Shown: positions 59,137 to 64,000 of the stretch, piece after piece
Layout of the letters: each line of letters opens with the position of its first letter
How positions within the stretch are numbered: position 1 is the first letter of the stretch
NCBI GenBank assembly: GCA_046331545.1
Contig: JAXLQR010000002.1
Span: 2,604,001-2,668,000, forward strand
Length of the DNA stretch: 64,000 bases
DNA from: JADJVL01 sp046331545
GTDB taxonomy: Bacteria > Acidobacteriota > Holophagae > Holophagales > Holophagaceae
Direction of reading: 5' to 3'
Notes under the pieces: generated by a model
Told to the model about the DNA's origin: nothing
What the model saw: the letters and a program-made list of their open reading frames with translations, nothing else
Databases searched by the model: none
Made by a program: the position numbers and the translations under genes

Positions 59137-60642
59137 CTAGAGGTCCTTCACCCCCGCCGGGGGCGGATTGCGCTTGGGCATGCGCTGCTGGATGCCTTCC
59201 AGCTCGTCCTGCCGCGCGCCCATGCTGGGGCGGGGCGGCGGGGGCGGCGGCTTGGGATTGGGCGGCGGCGGCTTCGGATCCTGGATGAGGGACTGGAGGT
59301 CGTGGACGGCCTCGGCCTGGCCGGGCTCCTCCTTCAGCAGGCGCTCCAGCAGGGCCTTGGCCTCGTCCACCCTGTCGAGCTGCATCTGGGCGCGGGCGGC
59401 CAGCAGCAGGGCGGGGCCGCGCCAGGCGGGCAGGGGCCGCGGCGCGCCCTGGCCGATGAGGGGCGCGAGTTCCTGGAGCGCCGCTTCGGGATGCCCCGCC
59501 CGCAGCTCGATGAGGGCGGCGAGGAGCTGGTGCCGGGGCTTGGCGCTGACGGGCTTGAAGCGGCGGGCGGCCTCCAGGTCGCCCTTCTCCAGGGCGCGCT
59601 GGGCCAGCCAGGCCGAGACGCTGGGAGGCAGGGGCAGGTCGCCCGCCCGGGAGGGCGTGCCGATCCCCAGCGCCAGGAGGAGCCCCAGCACCGGGCGCCA
59701 GGCGGCGAGGGGCTTGCCGGCGCCGGCGAGCCACACGCCGAGGCCCAGCAGGGCGAGCCAGGCGCCCCACTCGGGATGGGCGGGCTGGCGGGAGCGGGAG
59801 ACGGGCAGGGGCTCCTTCCCGGCGGCGAGGTCGGCGTAGCGCGCCGCCAGGTCGTCCTGCGCGTCCAGGGCCCTCCCGCCCGCGGCCTCGGCCAGGGCCT
59901 TCAGGAAGTTCGGCCGCGCGGCGCTGCTCAGCTCCTTCTCGTCGGCCTGCCCTTCGGCGCGGGGCACGGTGGCCGGCGTCGTGCCGCCCAGGCAGAGCGT
60001 GTCCAGGGGCAGGCCCGCGGCCCTGAGGGCGGCGACCGCGCGGTCCCGGGCCGCGTCGGCGGCCTCCCAGGTCTCCTCGCCGTCGCCGATCAGGAGCACC
60101 GCCGCGGGCTCGCCGGCGGGCACGGAGGCCGCCAGCTGGGCGAGGCCGCGGCCCAGGCTGGTGCCGGGGCTGCCGATCTCCCCGGGCCGCACGGCGCGGA
60201 GGGAGTCCCGCAGCAGGGCGCGGTCCTCGCCCGGGGGCACGAGGGGGATCGTGTCGCCGGTGAGCAGGGTGAGGCTGTAGCGCAGGCCCGGCTGGGGCCG
60301 GGCGAAGAGGCGGTCCAGCCCGTCCACCGCGGCCTGCCAGCGGGTGCGGCCGGCTCCGGTGCGGCCGCCGCCGGCGTCGGGGGCCAGCATGGACCGCGAC
60401 GCGTCCACCAGCACGTGCACCGTCAGGCGCGGCACCTCGGGCCTGCCGTGGCGGGGCTCCGCGAGGCCGAGGCCGACGCCGAGGACGAGGAGCGCGAGGC
60501 CGACGCCCTGGACCAGGGGCAGCTGGCCGACGACCCGGAGGCTCAGGCCCGGCCGCAGGAAGACCGCGATCCCTGCTGCCAGGGCCAGCGCCGCGAGGCC
60601 CACCGCGGGCCACACCAGCTCGGGGTGGGTGAAGGGGATCAC
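59137..60642 (-). CDS. BatB/BatC-like VWA and TPR membrane protein
   Basis: Protein of 501 residues. Two N-terminal helices, a von Willebrand A domain with the MIDAS motif VLVDASRSML (D-x-S-x-S), a helix pair near 265-300 and a C-terminal TPR region (about 330-440: LAQRALEKGDLEAARRFKPV, ALLLAARAQMQLDRVDEAKA). The end is Pro-rich (PKPPPPNPKPPPPPPRP) and basic. It corresponds to BatB fused with BatC of aerotolerance-type operons. The GTG start overlaps the upstream stop as GTGA. Its metal-dependent adhesion domain probably works in the periplasm with the other VWA protein. Confidence 0.85.
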   Translation of the reverse strand: MIPFTHPELVWPAVGLAALALAAGIAVFLRPGLSLRVVGQLPLVQGVGLALLVLGVGLGLAEPRHGRPEVPRLTVHVLVDASRSMLAPDAGGGRTGAGRTRWQAAVDGLDRLFARPQPGLRYSLTLLTGDTIPLVPPGEDRALLRDSLRAVRPGEIGSPGTSLGRGLAQLAASVPAGEPAAVLLIGDGEETWEAADAARDRAVAALRAAGLPLDTLCLGGTTPATVPRAEGQADEKELSSAARPNFLKALAEAAGGRALDAQDDLAARYADLAAGKEPLPVSRSRQPAHPEWGAWLALLGLGVWLAGAGKPLAAWRPVLGLLLALGIGTPSRAGDLPLPPSVSAWLAQRALEKGDLEAARRFKPVSAKPRHQLLAALIELRAGHPEAALQELAPLIGQGAPRPLPAWRGPALLLAARAQMQLDRVDEAKALLERLLKEEPGQAEAVHDLQSLIQDPKPPPPNPKPPPPPPRPSMGARQDELEGIQQRMPKRNPPPAGVKDL

Positions 60643-61628
60643 GGCTTCGCGCTCCCCTCGGCCGCCTCGAGGGCCGGATCGGCCGCCAGCCAGGCCGGCG
60701 CGCGGCGTCCGCGCTTGCGCGGGAGGTCGAGAAGGAAGGGCGCGGCCAGCAGGCCCGCCAGGGCGAGGAGGAGTCCGGCCAGGGGCGTGCCCTCGGTGGG
60801 CGGATCCACCGGCAGGGCGGTCTTCTCCAGCTTGTCGATGGCGGCGAGGCTGCGGGCCAGGCCGCCGGGATCGTCGGCGGCGAAGGCCTCGCCGTGGCCC
60901 AGGGCCGCCACCTTCTTCAGGGTCTCGGGGTCGTTGTCCACCCGGAGCTGGGCGAAGCCGCCCCCCTCGAGCGGATAGAGCGCCTCCTTCGTGCCCCCCA
61001 GCACCACGGTGTGGATGCGGATGCTGTGGTCCCGGGCCTCCTGGGCGGCTTCGAGGGCGTGGACGCGCCCGCGGTTCTCGGCGCCGTCGGTGAGGAGGAG
61101 GATGACGCGGCTGCGGGCCGGGCTCTCGGACAGGCGGCGCACGGCCGTCATGAGCCCCGAACCGATGGCGGTGCCGTCGTCCCGGCTCTCGATCTGCAGG
61201 CCCCGCAGGATGCGCATGAGCCGGCCGTGGTCGGCCGTGAGGGGCGACAGCGTCACGGGATGGGCGCTGAAGACGATGAGGGCGAAGCGGTCGTCGGCGC
61301 GCTTGGCGATGAAGGCCGACAGCAGGCTGCGCGCGGCGTCCCAGCGGCTCTGCTTGCCGTCGTCGAGGGCGCGCATGGAGCTGGACCCGTCCAGCACCAC
61401 CGCGAAGTCCACCACCGGCGCCATGCCCCGCACCGGCGAGCGCCACTCGGGGCCCGCGGCGGCCAGCACCAGGGCGAGCAGCACCGCCGGGGGCAGGAGC
61501 TGGGCGCTCCAGCGCGCGAGGAAGGAGGCGGGATGGGAGCCGGGGATGCCCCAGCGGTAGGGCCGCGTCCAGACGAGCCAGAGGCCCGGCAGCAGGAGCA
61601 GCAGGGCGAAGGGATGGCGGACGTCCAT
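60639..61628 (-). CDS. BatA-like VWA domain membrane protein
   Basis: Protein of 329 residues. Helices near 6-20 and 40-60, then a VWA domain with MIDAS VVLDGSSSMRAL, VFSAHPVTLSPLTAD, DDGTAIGSGLMTAVRRLSES and LLLTDGAENRGRV, and a final helix near 285-305 (LLLALAGLLAAPFLL). This is the BatA arrangement. ATG 61628 shares one base with the upstream stop (TGATG), so the operon is tightly coupled. Confidence 0.9.
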   Translation of the reverse strand: MDVRHPFALLLLLPGLWLVWTRPYRWGIPGSHPASFLARWSAQLLPPAVLLALVLAAAGPEWRSPVRGMAPVVDFAVVLDGSSSMRALDDGKQSRWDAARSLLSAFIAKRADDRFALIVFSAHPVTLSPLTADHGRLMRILRGLQIESRDDGTAIGSGLMTAVRRLSESPARSRVILLLTDGAENRGRVHALEAAQEARDHSIRIHTVVLGGTKEALYPLEGGGFAQLRVDNDPETLKKVAALGHGEAFAADDPGGLARSLAAIDKLEKTALPVDPPTEGTPLAGLLLALAGLLAAPFLLDLPRKRGRRAPAWLAADPALEAAEGSAKP

Positions 61629-62422
61629 CACGGCGTCGGCCCCTTCCGTCCGGGGCGGGAGTCCTTGCCGGACTTGCGGTGGGGCTCGAGGGCCTGGAGC
61701 AATTCCTCGGCCCTGGCCCGGGGCGGCTCGGTGCCTCCGAAGCGCGCGGCGTCGAGGCCTTCGGCCCAGGCGGCCCAGGCATCGAGCTGGAGGCGGCGGA
61801 AGGCCGGGGGCCCCCAGGCCCGGGCCTCGTCGCCGAAGACCCTGGCCAGCAGCTCCCGGCCCGCCCCGTGGGAGGCGTCCAGGGCCGCGCGCTGGCGGGA
61901 CTTGGGGGGCCAGGCGGCGGCGAAGGCGCGGCGCGCCTGGCGCCAGGCCCGGCCGGGACCGCCCCGGCGCACGCGGCGGAGGATCCAGGCTGCGAGCCCG
62001 AGGACGGGCAGGGCCGCGAGGGTGGCCCAAAGCCAGGGGAAGGGCAGGGGCTCGAGGCGGTCCTGGAAGCCGCCGCCCACGCCCTGCCAGTCCGCGCCGT
62101 AGGCCGTGGTGCGCGGCACCTGCAGCCGCAGCTCCGGCGTGCGGCGGCCGTCGCCCAGGTCCACGGGCGGCACCACCACGAGGCCCGGCACCAGGGGCTG
62201 CACCGTGAGCTTCCAGCCGCGGCCGTCCTTGGTGGCCTCGACGCCGCGCAGCGCCAGGGGACCGAGGTTCTCGTCCCCGGGCCGTGGCAGGGGGGGCGCC
62301 GCGGGATCGGACTCCACCAGCTCGAGCACGGCCATCTGGCCGAAGGCCAGCTTCTCGGGGGCCTTCCACTGGGGCGCGGCGGCGAGGGGCAGGGCGGCGA
62401 GGAGACCAAGCGCCAGCTTCAC
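61628..62422 (-). CDS. BatD-like membrane protein of the Bat operon
   Basis: Protein of 264 residues with a signal peptide (MKLALGLLAALPLAAA), a periplasmic beta-rich domain (about 17-135), one membrane helix near 140-160 (LWATLAALPVLGLAAWIL) and a basic cytoplasmic tail with helical segments. Its place between DUF58 and BatA matches a short BatD-like or DUF4381-like member of such operons. The GTG start overlaps the stop of the DUF58 gene (GTGA), which fixes it against longer frames. Confidence 0.75.
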   Translation of the reverse strand: MKLALGLLAALPLAAAPQWKAPEKLAFGQMAVLELVESDPAAPPLPRPGDENLGPLALRGVEATKDGRGWKLTVQPLVPGLVVVPPVDLGDGRRTPELRLQVPRTTAYGADWQGVGGGFQDRLEPLPFPWLWATLAALPVLGLAAWILRRVRRGGPGRAWRQARRAFAAAWPPKSRQRAALDASHGAGRELLARVFGDEARAWGPPAFRRLQLDAWAAWAEGLDAARFGGTEPPRARAEELLQALEPHRKSGKDSRPGRKGPTP

Positions 62423-63195
62423 GCGCCACCTGCTTTCAGCCACTGCCCCATGCGGTGCACGGGGTCCTCCAGGGCGTTCCAGGTCTGGCGCTCCACGGTG
62501 GCGGGCAGGCCAGGATCGGGCCACACGGCGTTGCGGTGCAGGCTCCAGCGCTTCTTCGGCAGGCGCGGATCGAACCACACCACCTTGTGCCGCGCGGCGA
62601 TGGGCTTGAGGAGGTCGCCCAGGCCCTGGAGGCCGGCGCCGTTGCTGAAGAGCCAGAGCCGGTGGCCCTTGCCGTGCTCGCCCCAGTGACCCAGGGCCTC
62701 CTGCCAGCCCGCGGGCGTCGGCATGGCCGGGGGCCGCTCGGCGAGGCGCTCCAGCAGGCGCAGGCCGTAGGCCTTGCCGCGCTTGGGGGCCAGGCGCAGG
62801 GCCGGCGTGCGGCCGTCGCCGGGGACGATGAGGCCGATGCGGTCGCCGGTGGCCTGGATGGTGGCGCAGGCGGCGCCCATGAGCTCCAGGGCCCAGCGGA
62901 TGGGCGTGACGGGGTCGCCCAGGTACATGGAGGGCGAGGGGTCCACCACCAGCCAGAGGATCAGCTCGCGGCTGGCCTCGAAGCGCTTGATGACGGGCTC
63001 GCCCGTGCGCGCCGTCAGGGGCCAGTTGATGAGGCGGGGATCATCGCCCACCTGGTAGGGCCGGTTCTCCACGAAGGTGAGGCCCGAGCCCTTCACGAGG
63101 GAAGGATGCAGCCCCTCGGTGCCGCCCCGCAGCCGCGTGCGCAGCCGCAGGGGCAGGCGCCGCAGGCGGGCGAGGAAGCGCTTGGGGAGGGGCAT
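62419..63195 (-). CDS. DUF58 domain protein
   Basis: Protein of 258 residues of the DUF58 family, typical first gene after MoxR in aerotolerance operons. Features: GSGLTFVENRPYQVGDDPRL, INWPLTARTGEPVIKRFEAS and the VWA-like metal site LVVDPSPSMYLG. It starts exactly six bases after TAAGAT, so it is probably the leaderless first gene of the four-gene operon 59137-63195. No moxR gene is present upstream in this window. Its role is assumed to be with the VWA proteins in envelope stress or protein quality control. Confidence 0.9.
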   Translation of the reverse strand: MPLPKRFLARLRRLPLRLRTRLRGGTEGLHPSLVKGSGLTFVENRPYQVGDDPRLINWPLTARTGEPVIKRFEASRELILWLVVDPSPSMYLGDPVTPIRWALELMGAACATIQATGDRIGLIVPGDGRTPALRLAPKRGKAYGLRLLERLAERPPAMPTPAGWQEALGHWGEHGKGHRLWLFSNGAGLQGLGDLLKPIAARHKVVWFDPRLPKKRWSLHRNAVWPDPGLPATVERQTWNALEDPVHRMGQWLKAGGA

Positions 63196-63201
63196 GGGAC
63201 G

Positions 63202-63207
63202 ATCTTA
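63202..63207 (-). promoter_or_regulatory. -10 box TAAGAT for the leaderless Bat operon
   Basis: TAAGAT on the minus strand is followed by six bases (CGTCCC) and the DUF58 ATG at 63195. It sits in the 43-base gap after the DUF4139 gene. Confidence 0.6.
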
Positions 63208-63238
63208 GCCGTCCCCGCACGTCCAGATGGAGATCACC

Positions 63239-64000
63239 TCACTCCGGCAGCCGCAACCCCTCCAGCCCCGTGAGCACGCCTTCCAGCGGCGCCTTGATGA
63301 CGGTGCCGAGGGTGACGCTGCCACCTGCCTGGGGCCCGAGCTTCAGGACCCACGTGCGCACGCCGGGCCGGCGCTCCTCGCCGGGCGTGGTGTCGGGGGT
63401 TGCGCTGATCTTCAGCTGCTCGACGGTGGATTTCAGGATGCGGTCCTGGACTTCGATTTCCACCGCTTCGGTCGTGTCGTTGGCGGCCTCCAGCTTCTCC
63501 TTCAGCGTCCACTGCCGCTCCTTGGTGAAGGTGCCCACCTGCTCCTTTTTCGCATCGACCCGCGTGTAGCTGGCCCGCAGGCCGCGGTAGGGACCGAACC
63601 CCAGCTCGAAGGGCTGGCCCGGCGCGGGCATCGCGAGGTGCGTCTGCCCCAGCCGCGCCGTGCCGGCGTACTGGACGACGGCGGCATTGGGGAAGAGGGG
63701 GATGCCCGACGGCGTGGCGAAGCGGGCCACCTGGTAGACCGTGGGATCCAGGCGGGGCGTGGCGAGGAGGTGCAGCTCCGGCGCGAGGTCCTTGGAGACC
63801 ACCTTGAAGCGGTGGGGCTCGCCGTCGGAGGGGACCTCCTTGGCGCCGTCGAGGGTGAACGTGGTGGCGAGGCCCTGGGCCTCCTCGAGGGTCTGGACGG
63901 AAGCCTCCTCCGTGGCCTCCATCGGCGGAGGCGGAGACGGCGGCGCGGTCCAGCCGGTCCGTGTGTCAGCGACCGATGCACCATCCAGGAGGTACTGGTT
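63239..64000 (-). CDS. DUF4139 domain protein, 5' end outside the window
   Basis: Partial gene: 253 codons are visible and the frame is open to the window edge. The visible part starts NQYLLDGASVADTRTGW, then a Pro-rich linker and a DUF4139 region with EVPSDGEPHRFKVVSKDLAP, LFPNAAVVQYAGTARLGQTH and FELGFGPYRGLRASYTR, followed by a coil and a beta domain ending in GLEGLRLPE. DUF4139 proteins (mucoidy-inhibitor-A-like) are usually exported and about 500 residues, so roughly half is missing. Internal ATG 63922 is not a credible start because it would cut the linker. Confidence 0.82.
   Translation of the reverse strand, partial: NQYLLDGASVADTRTGWTAPPSPPPPMEATEEASVQTLEEAQGLATTFTLDGAKEVPSDGEPHRFKVVSKDLAPELHLLATPRLDPTVYQVARFATPSGIPLFPNAAVVQYAGTARLGQTHLAMPAPGQPFELGFGPYRGLRASYTRVDAKKEQVGTFTKERQWTLKEKLEAANDTTEAVEIEVQDRILKSTVEQLKISATPDTTPGEERRPGVRTWVLKLGPQAGGSVTLGTVIKAPLEGVLTGLEGLRLPE

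Overview
The window is a very GC-rich (roughly 70% or more), gene-dense bacterial chromosome segment with no rRNA, tRNA or CRISPR array that I can recognise. The overall style (type IV pilus retraction ATPase, Ig/NHL-repeat secreted proteins with Cys-Gly-rich N termini, tricorn-type S41 peptidase, Bat/VWA operon, LytTR and ECF regulators) fits an Acidobacteriota of the Holophaga/Geothrix kind. That placement is an impression from protein style, not a computed result.

Layout. 1-5.4 kb: Rieske-flavodoxin fusion, HU-like protein, pilT, typA, with a dispersed hairpin repeat and a 98-bp tandem repeat. 5.4-16 kb: Ig-domain secreted protein, YdcF-like and zinc-ribbon proteins, OPT and MFS transporters, rsmI, an SRPBCC protein and two tandem paralogous membrane proteins. 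16-22.9 kb: PhoD-like hydrolase, class II aldolase, FMN reductase, beta-propeller protein, mtnA, a lipoprotein, a thioredoxin-like ferredoxin and moeA. 22.9-30.9 kb: ECF sigma factor with ChrR-like anti-sigma factor, trypsin-like protease, NHL-propeller protein and a membrane histidine kinase whose 5' end is tandemly triplicated. 31-34.1 kb: a GAF histidine kinase beside a degenerate paralogue. 34.4-38.3 kb: an ArnB-like aminotransferase, then a LytS/LytTR two-component system flanked by two small Cys-rich peptides with lanthipeptide-like leaders. 38.4-42.7 kb: TPR protein, acetylpolyamine amidohydrolase/HDAC, tautomerase, GlxA-type regulator, monooxygenase-like and VOC proteins.

42.7-47 kb is a complete small chromosomal integron: IntI-type integrase on the + strand, an attI-like core site, three cassettes read on the - strand with three attC sites, and an IS110/IS1111-type element inserted in the core box of one attC. 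The cassettes are visibly less GC-rich than the surroundings. 47-64 kb returns to ordinary chromosome: fabG and a SpoIIE-type phosphatase, a DUF433/DUF5615 pair coupled to xseA, a tricorn-type peptidase, a PLP decarboxylase, a GNAT protein with a histone-H1-like tail, a thioredoxin and a four-gene DUF58/Bat operon, ending in a DUF4139 gene cut by the window edge.

Regulatory style. Many genes have a TANNNT box close to the start codon. In seven cases it lies exactly six bases before the ATG, which implies leaderless transcripts, and two divergent gene pairs share overlapping -10 boxes. Stop/start overlaps (ATGA, GTGA) couple most operon members. The most novel-looking items are the peptide/LytTR module, the integron with its attC-targeted IS, and the reinitiation-style leader in front of the 30.8-kb histidine kinase.
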